Shown here one piece after another: positions 34,970 through 43,248 of a DNA stretch of 64,000 nt. The notes below the pieces were generated by a model. It made no database searches. It was not told where the DNA came from and was given only the letters and a program-made list of their open reading frames with translations. This stretch comes from Bacillus tequilensis KCTC 13622 (GTDB lineage: Bacteria; Bacillota; Bacilli; Bacillales; Bacillaceae). The stretch spans positions 1 to 64,000 of the forward strand of contig NZ_AYTO01000039.1 in NCBI RefSeq assembly GCF_000507145.1. Direction: 5' to 3'. Position 1 is the first letter of the stretch. Every line of letters begins with the position of its first letter. Both the position numbers and the translations under genes were made by a program.

Positions 34970-36057
34970 CATCCTGCGTGATCACGCACTTCTGCTGTTG
35001 CTTTTTTCTGTTTTGGCTGATAAATTTTCCCCACAAATAAATAACCGTATTTGAATTTATTCAGTGCCCATGAGGTCAGGATCGGGCCCGCTGTGCACAC
35101 GGCAAACAATAGGAGAACTGCCGGTACGGCGGGAATTCCGGGTATGTTTGTAAGCAAAACATAGCCTGCGATCATAAAATAGGCATGGAGCAGATAAATC
35201 GAAAAGGAATAGTTGCTGATAAACATCATGATTTTCGGCACATGCTTCATTTTAGAAAAAAAGTGAAAGCATAAGAAAATCATGCTTGTCGAATACAGCA
35301 TGATATCAGGCCGTTTCGAGCTGATCATGCCGATTTCACCGACATAAGAAACAGTGACAACGAGCGCAGCAGAAGCAAGCGCGGCGCCGTATATCACTAA
35401 GCGATATTGATTCAGCAGCGCTAAAAAGCGCTTGTACTCTTTTCCGCAATAGTAGGCCAGACAAAAGTAGAAAAGCCAGCCTGCGAATGGAACCCAGAAG
35501 AATGGAAATGCCCCGCCCTCTTCTGTTACGGGAGCCGGGCTGACTGCTGAGAAATAGCTTAAATAAGCGGCTGTCACTACAAATGAGATGGACAGCACCC
35601 ATTTCGGCGATGCTTTTTTCAAATACTCATGAAACATCATATGCAAAATGTAAAATTGAAAGATGACGAGAATGAAGTATCCGATAAAGTTTCCTAACAA
35701 TACGTTCGCCAGATATTTTTGCACAAACGCGAGAAAGGTTACTTCTTCCCCCATTGCACTGGTCATCAGCAGCGCATCGATGGCTGCGATAAATAAAAAA
35801 GGAACGAAAATCATTTTTCCCCGCTTCTTAAAAAAACCGTCCGGCACCCCGCCAGGATAAGAATGGGCGAGTAAAAATTCTGAGATGAAAATGAAAGCGG
35901 GCGTGCTGAACATGAGGAGTGTGCGGAAAGAATCAACAGTGTGAGAAATATTTGCGAGAGCTTCTGCCTGAAGCATCAGAACCATTGAAATGATATGGAG
36001 CAAAACGACACTCAAGCACGACATGCAGCGAATCATAAAAATTTCTTTAATTTGCAT
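34969..36057 (-). CDS. yfiQ: YfiQ, membrane acyltransferase (AT3 family)
   Basis: A 362-residue integral membrane protein with about ten hydrophobic segments, matching the acyltransferase-3 family that transfers acyl groups to surface sugars or lipids. The catalytic-type His lies at the start of the chain in SVVLLHIISM (about 16-25). The acceptor is unknown. AAAGGAGTGCTGTT precedes ATG 36057; the frame is open 18 codons further without a binding site. Confidence 0.87.
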   Translation of the reverse strand: MQIKEIFMIRCMSCLSVVLLHIISMVLMLQAEALANISHTVDSFRTLLMFSTPAFIFISEFLLAHSYPGGVPDGFFKKRGKMIFVPFLFIAAIDALLMTSAMGEEVTFLAFVQKYLANVLLGNFIGYFILVIFQFYILHMMFHEYLKKASPKWVLSISFVVTAAYLSYFSAVSPAPVTEEGGAFPFFWVPFAGWLFYFCLAYYCGKEYKRFLALLNQYRLVIYGAALASAALVVTVSYVGEIGMISSKRPDIMLYSTSMIFLCFHFFSKMKHVPKIMMFISNYSFSIYLLHAYFMIAGYVLLTNIPGIPAVPAVLLLFAVCTAGPILTSWALNKFKYGYLFVGKIYQPKQKKATAEVRDHAG

Positions 36058-36231
36058 AACAGCACTCCTTTTATTTAAAATTTTTAAAAATCGATGGTTG
36101 TACCTTAACATGCCTTGTCCAATTTCAAAAAGTGCCTGATGTCATAAATCCGGCTATGTATGATTGACTAAGATGACATCAAAGTCCCTGGCTTTTTGAT
36201 GTATCTTCTCAGACGAAATGGCTGGAAAAAT

Positions 36232-36263
36232 GCAAAAAAACCAGCTGTAACGAAGACAGCCGA
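36232..36263 (-). terminator. Terminator of the estB remnant
   Basis: On the minus strand GGCTGT...ACAGCTGG followed by seven Ts. It begins a few bases after the last lipase-like codon, so the original gene end has been shortened. Confidence 0.6.
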
Positions 36264-36269
36264 TTTTTT

Positions 36270-36413
36270 TATGGATATCTTCAGCCCTTCTTTGATATAG
36301 CCGTTCACTTGGCTGTTAGAGAGCAAGCCAATATGACCGATGCCATAAAGCTGGATATGTCTCGCTTCTTGTAACCGAGACAAGCTGCTGAAGACAATTT
36401 CATCTGAAATCAT
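36270..36413 (-). pseudogene. estB: Remnant of an EstB/LipB-type lipase (C-terminal part)
   Basis: The minus strand encodes about 47 residues that match the C-terminal end of the secreted B. subtilis lipase EstB (LipB, YfiP), which has about 210 residues: the blocks [19 protein letters not shown] and [20 protein letters not shown] are close to what I recall, including the active-site His of GIGHIG. The signal peptide, the serine nucleophile motif and the acid residue are all missing, and the usual C-terminal end (NGGG...) is replaced by read-through into a terminator hairpin. No ribosome binding site is present. The gene cannot make an active lipase. Confidence 0.8.
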
Positions 36414-36421
36414 GACATAGG

Positions 36422-36450
36422 TTGTGTTCCCTTTCTCCCTTTTCTATAAT
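36422..36450 (+). promoter_or_regulatory. padR promoter candidate
   Basis: TTGTGT (36422-36427), 17 bases, TATAAT (36445-36450). Transcription would start near 36457, about 73 bases before the padR start. Confidence 0.65.
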
Positions 36451-36476
36451 AAAGGGAATAGGCAGTTAGGATCACA

Positions 36477-36500
36477 GATGAGCACAGGCTCATCTTTTTT
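36477..36500 (+). terminator. Intrinsic terminator in the padR leader
   Basis: GATGAGC (36477-36483) pairs with GCTCATC (36488-36494) with a 4-base loop, then six Ts. It lies between the padR promoter and the padR ribosome binding site. No plus-strand gene ends here. Confidence 0.8.
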
Positions 36501-36529
36501 GTGAAACAGCCATAGACATGGAGGATTGC

Positions 36530-37078
36530 ATGAGAGTATTAAAATACGCCATATTAGGGCTTCTGCGAAAAGGCGAATTGAGCGGATACGATATTACGAG
36601 TTATTTTAAAGAGGAGCTCGGCCAGTTTTGGAGCGCCAAACACAGCCAGATTTATCCCGAGCTCAAAAAGCTGACGGATGAAGGGTTTATTACGTTTCGG
36701 ACAACAATTCAAGGCACGAAGCTGGAGAAAAAGATGTACACCCTGACAGACAGCGGAAAACAGGAGCTTCATGACTGGCTGATCCGCCACCAGCCGATAC
36801 CGGAGACCGTGAAGGACGAATTTATGCTGAAGGCTTATTTTATTTCTTCTCTATCGCAGCAGGAGGCTTCTGATTTATTTACAGACCAGCTTCAAAAACG
36901 CAAGGCCAAGCTGTCCGACCTGCAGAAAAGCTATGAAAAGCTTATGGCCTCAGCAAAGCCGATGTCGTTTTCTTCACCGGACTTCGGCCACTATCTTGTG
37001 CTGACGAAAGCGCTGGAGCGGGAAAAAAATTACGTTTCTTGGCTGGAATCAATAGTAGCCATGATCGATAAAGATTAA
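36530..37078 (+). CDS. padR: PadR, phenolic acid-responsive repressor
   Basis: A 182-residue PadR-family regulator that in B. subtilis represses the phenolic acid decarboxylase gene padC and is released by ferulic and p-coumaric acids. The winged helix covers about 1-85 (LKYAILGLLRKGELSGYDI; AKHSQIYPELKKL) and the C-terminal helical dimerisation domain follows. GGAGGATTGC precedes ATG 36530. padC itself is not in the window, as is usual for this species group. Confidence 0.94.
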   Translation: MRVLKYAILGLLRKGELSGYDITSYFKEELGQFWSAKHSQIYPELKKLTDEGFITFRTTIQGTKLEKKMYTLTDSGKQELHDWLIRHQPIPETVKDEFMLKAYFISSLSQQEASDLFTDQLQKRKAKLSDLQKSYEKLMASAKPMSFSSPDFGHYLVLTKALEREKNYVSWLESIVAMIDKD

Positions 37079-37125
37079 CGGGGTGCGGCCTTGAGGCTGC
37101 TCCAATACTTAGCGGGGGTGGAACG

Positions 37126-37725
37126 ATGAAAGTGACATTGCATGAATTAATAGGTGAACAGATCCGAGTGGTGCCGATGGACAAAAGCCATATTGAAGGT
37201 TTATATGAAGCTGCAAATGATGAAAACATTTGGGCCCATTTACCGAAAACCATCAGAACGCTGCATAATATGGAGGCTTTTGTTGAGGAAGCGCTGCAAG
37301 CTAAGGAATCAGGCGCGGAATTTCCATTCGTGATTATTCATCGTGAGACTGGCAAAATCGTCGGCACGACGCGGTTTCTATATATGTCATCCGCTTCAAA
37401 AAGCCTTGAAATCGGCTGGACATGGTTCCATCCTTCAGTGTGGGGCACCTCGGTCAACACTGAATGCAAATATTTGCTGTTACAGTATTGCTTTGAACAG
37501 CTGAACACGATTCGGGTGCAGTTCAAAACGGATGAGCGGAATATCAGATCGCAAAAGGCGATTGAACGTCTGGGAGCAGTCAAAGAAGGCATATTGCGAA
37601 ACCAAATGATTAGAAAAGACGGAACATTCCGCAATTCGGTCTTTTACAGCATTATCGACAGTGACTGGCCGTCAGTGAAACAGCATTTGGAACAGAGACT
37701 GCAGGCTGACTTACACAGGGTGTGA
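37126..37725 (+). CDS. GNAT acetyltransferase, RimJ/RimL type
   Basis: A 199-residue GNAT-family protein. The acetyl-CoA region shows FVIIHRETGKIVGTTRF (about 66-82), then EIGWTWFHPSVWGTSVNTE (about 92-110) and the SQKAIERLGAVKEGILR block (about 145-161), all typical of the RimJ/L subfamily that acetylates protein N-termini, antibiotics or small amines. Substrate unknown. It lies 47 bases after padR in the same direction, with its own GGGGGTGG site, and may be co-transcribed. I do not recall a well-known name for it. Confidence 0.85.
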   Translation: MKVTLHELIGEQIRVVPMDKSHIEGLYEAANDENIWAHLPKTIRTLHNMEAFVEEALQAKESGAEFPFVIIHRETGKIVGTTRFLYMSSASKSLEIGWTWFHPSVWGTSVNTECKYLLLQYCFEQLNTIRVQFKTDERNIRSQKAIERLGAVKEGILRNQMIRKDGTFRNSVFYSIIDSDWPSVKQHLEQRLQADLHRV

Positions 37726-37786
37726 TAAAGGCGGCGTTCAGCCAGGCCGCCCGGGTATTTAGCCGGCACAATGGTTTATAATATGC

Positions 37787-37819
37787 AAAAAACATCTGCC
37801 CTAAAGGCAGATGTTTTTT
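37787..37819. terminator. Bidirectional terminator after the GNAT gene and lnrN
   Basis: AACATCTGCC (37791-37800) pairs with GGCAGATGTT (37806-37815), with A and T runs on both sides. Confidence 0.93.
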
Positions 37820-38975
37820 AGGCTCGGAGCGCTTTCAGCCCCGCTGCGAAAGTAATTGCCGCAAAAGCAAACAAAATGCCGCAGATGCCGAGAATATCTG
37901 TGATGTGCGCGCCGTTAGCGATAATCTCAGTCAGCCCGCTCATCGCCCACTTTTGCGGAAGAAATTCAGCGATGGACTGCATAAATTTCGGCTCAATATC
38001 TATCGGCCAATACATTCCGCTTATCATACACGTTGCGATAACGAATAAGTTGCCGAACGCAAGCTGCTGCTCCGGCGTTCTGACATTGGCCGCAACCATT
38101 AATCCGATGCCGACAACGGTCAGCAGAAAAAATGATAGTAACACAATAACCGCACCGAGATTGCCCCAGTTGATGCCAAACAGCCAATGGGTTGCGAGCA
38201 GCAATATGCCAAATTGAATCCATCCAATGACAAAGAAGGACAGCACATACCCGGCCCCGATTTCCGCCCGGCTGACGGAAGCCGTAAGCAATCTCGGCCA
38301 GACACCGTTTTTTCTAGCTTCTAAAATGGTTCCCGCCGCCCCCATCATGGTCAGCATGACAAACAGAATGGAAAAACCCGCTGCTGTGGAGGCTGTGTCA
38401 CTTGCGCCCGCATTTTTTTCACTATCGCTGAATGTCTTTCGTTTTACCGCCGGTGCTGCATCTTTAGGATCTTTGGCGAAAAGCGTTTGATAAGCCGCCT
38501 TCCAGTTCTCCCCCGCTGCCTGAGCTGACGTTTTCGCCGCGGTAACCTGAATATTAAGCTTTGCCAATGTGCTTTCTGCATATTGTTTGGCCATCGGCGC
38601 TTCCGACAGGTCCGGGCCGTGCCGGAAGACTAGCTCAGGATGTTTTCCTTTTTCGAGCTGTGCCTGAAACGAGCGGGGTATGATGATGGTCCCGGCAATT
38701 TTCTTTTGTTTCAGCTTTTCTGATGCTTTGCTTTCAGACATGGTTTCAAATGTATACATATCATCGTGTGTTTTCAGCTGCCGAATATAATGCTGCGAGA
38801 GAATCGTGTCGTCCTGATCAATGACCGCAAGCCGCAGCTTGCCGTCATTGCCGCCGAGCATCCCTCCAAATACAAAGGTCAGCAAAAGCGGGGCAGCGAA
38901 CATCATCAAATAGTTCTGCCGCTTCTTGAAAATGAGAGAAAGCTCAATGCCGCAAATGGCTAAGATTTTTTTCAC
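37818..38975 (-). CDS. lnrN: LnrN (YfiN), linearmycin ABC transporter permease
   Basis: A 385-residue ABC-2 permease with an N-terminal membrane segment (about 17-40), a large extracytoplasmic region (45-195) and five C-terminal segments (200-380), the LnrM/LnrN layout. With LnrL and LnrM it gives resistance to the polyene linearmycin in B. subtilis. The GTG start at 38975 follows AAGGAGGT by 8 bases; the longer open frame overlaps lnrM and lacks a binding site. Confidence 0.92.
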   Translation of the reverse strand: MKKILAICGIELSLIFKKRQNYLMMFAAPLLLTFVFGGMLGGNDGKLRLAVIDQDDTILSQHYIRQLKTHDDMYTFETMSESKASEKLKQKKIAGTIIIPRSFQAQLEKGKHPELVFRHGPDLSEAPMAKQYAESTLAKLNIQVTAAKTSAQAAGENWKAAYQTLFAKDPKDAAPAVKRKTFSDSEKNAGASDTASTAAGFSILFVMLTMMGAAGTILEARKNGVWPRLLTASVSRAEIGAGYVLSFFVIGWIQFGILLLATHWLFGINWGNLGAVIVLLSFFLLTVVGIGLMVAANVRTPEQQLAFGNLFVIATCMISGMYWPIDIEPKFMQSIAEFLPQKWAMSGLTEIIANGAHITDILGICGILFAFAAITFAAGLKALRA

Positions 38976-38988
38976 TTGGTGTACCTCC

Positions 38989-40179
38989 TTATCTTGTATG
39001 AAGCCGTCTGATGCCAAGCACGAGTGAACAAAGGCCGATCGCCGCAAAAAGAAGCACAGGCTTTTGAAGATCAGCCCAGCCTCCCCCTTCCATTAAAGAA
39101 AGAAAGCCGTCAAGCGCCCATCGATTTGGAACCGCTTTGGATACAGACTGCAAGAAGTCCGGAAACTGGTACAGCGGCAGCATAGACCCGCCGAGAACCG
39201 CAAGCAATTGAATGCCGAAGCCGCCGATCGCATCGGCCGATTTCATGTCGCTGATACACGACGCAAGCAGCACTGAAATGCCTGATACAGCCGCAGCATA
39301 AGAAAGCCCGAGTACACTCACAAACAGCAGATTGCCGCCCCAGTCCACACCGAATACATTGATCGTGACAATCAGAAATATGAAAAATTGTATGATGGCA
39401 AATAGATAGGTTCCGAGCCATTTTCCGATGAGAATGGCGTATTTTTGCGCAGGCGTCATCAGCATTCTGGCAAGCGTTTCCGTCTCCTTTTCCTGTAAAA
39501 AAGATTTCGCCCCGACTGTCATATGAAACAGCATAAACATGCAAAGCATCGCGGCCGAATAGTATTGAAAACTGGTAACGGCCTTGCTGCCAACTGATTT
39601 TTCCTTAATAGAAAGTTTGTCACCCGTTTCTTTTTCAAGCCTGTGGACTAGGTTGTCTGCAAAATGTGAAGGATCAAGTTTTCCTTGTTTGACAGCAGAT
39701 GTTTTGCTGATGTAGTCCATTGATGCCGACGCAGCATCTTTTACCGCTTTATATTGGTCTATGAAAGATGCGGCGGCTGTTTCGATGATGGAGCTTTTTA
39801 TGGTTTGATCGGGATCAGCATAAATAAAAGCTGACGTTTTGCCGGCTTCCCAATGTTTCGGAATGACGATGCCGACATCGATTTTCTTTTCAGCGAGCAG
39901 GTTCTTCATCTCATCTTCGCTGCTGGCTTGTGTGACCTTTAGCGACTTCATTTTTTTGAGCACGTCTGTTTTAAACATGTTCGCTTCATCCGATTGGTCT
40001 GACTGGACATACCCGACTTTGATGCCGTCAATCCGGCTGCCTCCGTCAACAACCGATCCGAGCGCCGCCCCTAGAATACAGGTCAGGATCAGCGGCATTA
40101 AAATAAGCATCATAAACCCTTTTTTGTCCGTGATTCTGATTTTGACATCTTTCCATGCGATCCATAAGCTTTTTTTCAT
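38989..40179 (-). CDS. lnrM: LnrM (YfiM), linearmycin ABC transporter permease
   Basis: A 396-residue ABC-2 permease paralogous to LnrN: one N-terminal membrane segment (about 22-44), an external region, then five segments from about 200 on, ending in a basic tail. The two permeases form a heterodimer with the ATPase LnrL. AGGAGGGACGGTA precedes the ATG. Thirteen bases separate it from lnrN. Confidence 0.92.
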   Translation of the reverse strand: MKKSLWIAWKDVKIRITDKKGFMMLILMPLILTCILGAALGSVVDGGSRIDGIKVGYVQSDQSDEANMFKTDVLKKMKSLKVTQASSEDEMKNLLAEKKIDVGIVIPKHWEAGKTSAFIYADPDQTIKSSIIETAAASFIDQYKAVKDAASASMDYISKTSAVKQGKLDPSHFADNLVHRLEKETGDKLSIKEKSVGSKAVTSFQYYSAAMLCMFMLFHMTVGAKSFLQEKETETLARMLMTPAQKYAILIGKWLGTYLFAIIQFFIFLIVTINVFGVDWGGNLLFVSVLGLSYAAAVSGISVLLASCISDMKSADAIGGFGIQLLAVLGGSMLPLYQFPDFLQSVSKAVPNRWALDGFLSLMEGGGWADLQKPVLLFAAIGLCSLVLGIRRLHTR

Positions 40180-40190
40180 TACCGTCCCTC

Positions 40191-41126
40191 CTAATCCCGT
40201 AAAGTGCGCCCGGTCAGATTCAGAAACAGGCGCTCCAGGTTTGGTTCCTGCACCTGGAGAGACAGCAGGTTGATATGATGGAGGGCTGCTTCCGCAAGCA
40301 GACTTGTGACGACTTTCTCATGGTGAGCTGCAGAAATGTCAATTTTGAGCTTTGATTCATGTACTGTCACATCATTCACATGAGCCAGAGAACGGATTGC
40401 AAAAAGAAACGCTTCATCGATCCCGCTGACCGTGAGCTGAATGACGGTGTCTCCTCCAAGGCGGCTGCACAGATCGTTTTTTGTGCCGATCGCAATCATT
40501 TCCCCCTGATCAATAATGCCAATCCGGTCGCATAAATACTCGACCTCTTCCATGTAATGACTCGTATAGATCACCGTCATGCCCGTTTCATTGAGCTGTT
40601 TTACTGTTTCTAAAATATGATTTCTCGATTGAGGATCGATACCGACAGTCGGTTCATCCATGATCAGCAGCTCGGGCTTGTGCATTAAGGCGGCGCCAAT
40701 GTTGATTCTCCGTTTCATTCCGCCTGAGAACGTTTCAATTTTATCTTTGGCCCGCTCAGTCAGGCCGACATATTCAAGAACCTCCGCTGATCTTTTTTTG
40801 GCCTCACCGTGCGTAAGTCCGTACATTTTCCCCCAAAACATCAGATTCTCATGGGCTGTCAGCGTAGGATATAAAGCAATTTCCTGCGGGACAACGCCGA
40901 TTTTTTGTTTCGCTTTGGCCGTTTCTTTACCGATGGCATAGCCGCCCACTGTGATATTCCCGCTGTCATGCGGCACGAGTCCGGATATCATCGAGATGGT
41001 TGTGGACTTTCCCGCGCCATTTGGTCCGAGCAGACCGAATGACTCTCCCTTTTGGATGGAAAATGAAATGCCTTTCACGATTGTTTTTTTCCCATATGCC
41101 TTTTTGATGTTTTCTGCTTGCAGCAC
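40191..41126 (-). CDS. lnrL: LnrL (YfiL), linearmycin ABC transporter ATPase
   Basis: A 311-residue ABC ATPase. Walker A is GPNGAGKST (about 37-45), the signature is FSGGMKRRI, Walker [13 protein letters not shown] and the H-loop TSHYMEE. A C-terminal extension (about 215-311) is typical of DrrA/CcmA-type ATPases. It energises LnrMN. It starts at GTG 41126, nine bases from AAGGAG. The upstream promoter region has a TACAAT (41158-41163) but no good -35, as expected for a gene that needs the activator LnrK. Confidence 0.93.
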   Translation of the reverse strand: MLQAENIKKAYGKKTIVKGISFSIQKGESFGLLGPNGAGKSTTISMISGLVPHDSGNITVGGYAIGKETAKAKQKIGVVPQEIALYPTLTAHENLMFWGKMYGLTHGEAKKRSAEVLEYVGLTERAKDKIETFSGGMKRRINIGAALMHKPELLIMDEPTVGIDPQSRNHILETVKQLNETGMTVIYTSHYMEEVEYLCDRIGIIDQGEMIAIGTKNDLCSRLGGDTVIQLTVSGIDEAFLFAIRSLAHVNDVTVHESKLKIDISAAHHEKVVTSLLAEAALHHINLLSLQVQEPNLERLFLNLTGRTLRD

Positions 41127-41212
41127 GTCGTTTCACTCCTTTTGTAATCCTATTGCCATTGTAGAAAAAAGAAAGTCGTGCGGCATGTAGCGGGGGATAG
41201 AATGTAAGGCAT

Positions 41213-41239
41213 GAAAAAAAGGCCTGGAAAAGGCCTTTT
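41213..41239 (-). terminator. lnrK terminator
   Basis: AAAAGGCCT (41217-41225) pairs with AGGCCTTTT (41231-41239); Ts follow on the minus strand. It separates lnrJK from lnrLMN, which must use its own promoter. Confidence 0.88.
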
Positions 41240-41269
41240 CAGAGAAACGCATATGCAAAACGTCATATG

Positions 41270-41932
41270 TCAAAAGACAGATACACCATATCTGACCGAA
41301 TAGATGGCAGCTTGGGTTCTGTCCCTGACAGAAAGCTTGCTGATAATGTTCGACACGTGATTTTTCACTGTGCCTTCTGTAATGAACAGCTTTTCGGCAA
41401 TTTCTTTGTTATTCCGCCCGTACCCCAGCTCAGCCAAAACTTCGATTTCACGCTCGGTCAAGTCGAGCAGCTCCTTCGGTTTTTCTATCTCGTTTATTCC
41501 TTTCAGCTGTTTTTCACGCTTCCACTCATTCAGCATTTGAGCAGTCAGGTCCGGAGGGAGCACCATTCCGCCAGCTTGAACCGTCATCACCGCTTTTACA
41601 ATCGTATCGGCTGACATGTCCTTCAGCAGGTATCCGCTCGCTCCTTCTTCAAGCGCTTCTGCAATCAGCTCTGAATCCTTGAAGGTCGTCAGCATCAAAA
41701 CCTTTACATCAGATAAAGAGTTTGTGATCAATTTTGTCCCTTCAACTCCGTTGGAGACCGGCATTCGGATGTCCATTAATACAATATCCGGATCAAGTTC
41801 TTTCGCTTTTTCGAAGGCTTCCTGCCCGTTTCGCGCTGTTGCGATCACATCAAGCTCTTCTCTAAGCTGAAGCAGTGATGCCAGTCCTTCTCTGACGATA
41901 TCCTGATCGTCGGTAATGATGATCTTAATCAT
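41270..41932 (-). CDS. lnrK: LnrK (YfiK), response regulator
   Basis: A 220-residue NarL-family regulator. The receiver domain (1-120) has acidic D9/D10, phosphoacceptor D54 and the conserved LLKDMSAD region; the LuxR-type helix-turn-helix (about 155-215) contains LTEREIEVLAELG and KEIAEKLFITEGTVKNHV. It activates lnrLMN. ATG 41932 overlaps the lnrJ stop codon (ATGA) and follows AAAGGAGAG. Confidence 0.94.
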   Translation of the reverse strand: MIKIIITDDQDIVREGLASLLQLREELDVIATARNGQEAFEKAKELDPDIVLMDIRMPVSNGVEGTKLITNSLSDVKVLMLTTFKDSELIAEALEEGASGYLLKDMSADTIVKAVMTVQAGGMVLPPDLTAQMLNEWKREKQLKGINEIEKPKELLDLTEREIEVLAELGYGRNNKEIAEKLFITEGTVKNHVSNIISKLSVRDRTQAAIYSVRYGVSVF

Positions 41933-43131
41933 GATAAACTCTCCTTTTGCTGCGCAGGCCCGAAGCTCCATTTTTTATTAGCCAGTGAAAATTCAGCGAT
42001 GACAGTAAACCCTTGATTCCGTTCACTTTCAAAGCGTATCATTCCGCCATGCTCCGCTGCCCGTTTTTTCATATTCAAGAGGCCAAATCCGAGTGCCGCC
42101 TCGGGATTTCCTTTTCCGTCATCCTTAATGACAAGGCTGATGCCGTCCGTTGTACAGGCAAGCCGGACCGAACAGGCGGTGGCGCCGCCGTGCCGTTTGG
42201 CATTGGTCAGTGCTTCCTGCACCGTTCTGACCAGAGTCGGATGAAGAGAAAGCGGGATCAGCGCAGGATCGCCGCTGACCGTAAATTCTGTTGTGACTCC
42301 TGCATTTTTGTAAAAGTCCTCTGTCAGCTGTTTTAGCGATTCGATGACCGAAGGATCGTTTTCCGTTTGCAGGGTCCGCACTGATAAGCGGACATCGTCA
42401 AGCGCTTCACGGGCAAGCGTTTCACATATTCCGACTGTCTCCTCCGCTTTTTGGCTGTCTCTTTTTTGCCATTCACGCAAAAGCTGCAGCTGGACGAGAA
42501 GGGCTGTCATTTTGTGCCCGACTGTATCATGGATGTCCCTTGCCATTCTGTTTCGCTCATGAATGGCTGTCAGCTCTTCAACCTGCTTCGCATATAAATG
42601 CAGCTCCTCATGTGCAGCAGACAGCGCCAGATGGGATTCCGTCAATTCCTGAAACTGCTGATTTGCTATATCCTGCGCCTCCAGCAGCTTGCGGACTAAT
42701 TTGCCGACGACACCGCAGAAGACAACGAATGTCATGCTGGTCAAATGATCGATGACAAATTCATTGCCGAACATCATATATGTACGGATGAGGACGATCA
42801 AAAACAAAATCAGGCATAGACATAAGACAAACCAAGCAGTTCTCTTTTGAAATCCCCGCAGAAAAAAGGCGACTGCAACCGGACAGAGCATGATAATGAA
42901 CAAGCCTGTGCCGGGAAAGATGAACCCAAACGAAAAGCCGACAGCGATATCAATCAGACAAAACCAGAAGGCATTTGTCTCTTTTGTCAGTAAAACATGA
43001 TTGGCTGCATACACGGCAGCACCTGCTGCAATCCATGCATATTCAAACCAGTTATTCTCTTTCACAATGGACAAATACATTAAACAGCTCACCATCAAGG
43101 TGAACATTCTCGTAAAAAACAGAGCCTTCAC
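41929..43131 (-). CDS. lnrJ: LnrJ (YfiJ), sensor histidine kinase
   Basis: A 400-residue NarL-type kinase. Five or six membrane segments fill residues 5-140 with almost no external loop, so it probably senses within the membrane (linearmycin and other polyenes). A coiled region leads to the HisKA_3 helix with the phosphoacceptor His in MARDIHDTVGHKM (about 195-207); the ATPase domain shows QEALTNAKRH and DDGKGNPEAALGFGLLNMKK. GTG 43131 is nine bases from GGGAG; a TTG two codons upstream is too near. Confidence 0.93.
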   Translation of the reverse strand: MKALFFTRMFTLMVSCLMYLSIVKENNWFEYAWIAAGAAVYAANHVLLTKETNAFWFCLIDIAVGFSFGFIFPGTGLFIIMLCPVAVAFFLRGFQKRTAWFVLCLCLILFLIVLIRTYMMFGNEFVIDHLTSMTFVVFCGVVGKLVRKLLEAQDIANQQFQELTESHLALSAAHEELHLYAKQVEELTAIHERNRMARDIHDTVGHKMTALLVQLQLLREWQKRDSQKAEETVGICETLAREALDDVRLSVRTLQTENDPSVIESLKQLTEDFYKNAGVTTEFTVSGDPALIPLSLHPTLVRTVQEALTNAKRHGGATACSVRLACTTDGISLVIKDDGKGNPEAALGFGLLNMKKRAAEHGGMIRFESERNQGFTVIAEFSLANKKWSFGPAQQKESLS

Positions 43132-43208
43132 GCTCAATCACTCCCGTTACCCAATTCCCTTCTTATCATACCTGCCTCAGGTCATTTTTGACAGAAGTTT
43201 CTGGAAAA

Positions 43209-43244
43209 CAAAAATCCCTCTGCCGTTTTTTCGGCAAAGGGATT
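43209..43244 (-). terminator. catE terminator
   Basis: AATCCCT plus CTGCCG pair with CGGCA plus AAGGGATT (43213-43225 with 43232-43244); minus-strand Ts follow. Confidence 0.85.
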
Positions 43245-43248
43245 ACAG

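Noticed and set aside
36168-36269. Downstream part of the open frame in the estB remnant as a real protein extension
   Set aside because: It runs through the terminator hairpin and encodes low-complexity Phe/Lys-rich residues unlike lipases.
38989-39047. Longer lnrN start overlapping lnrM
   Set aside because: GTG 38975 has an ideal AAGGAGGT site and gives the family length; the upstream start has none.
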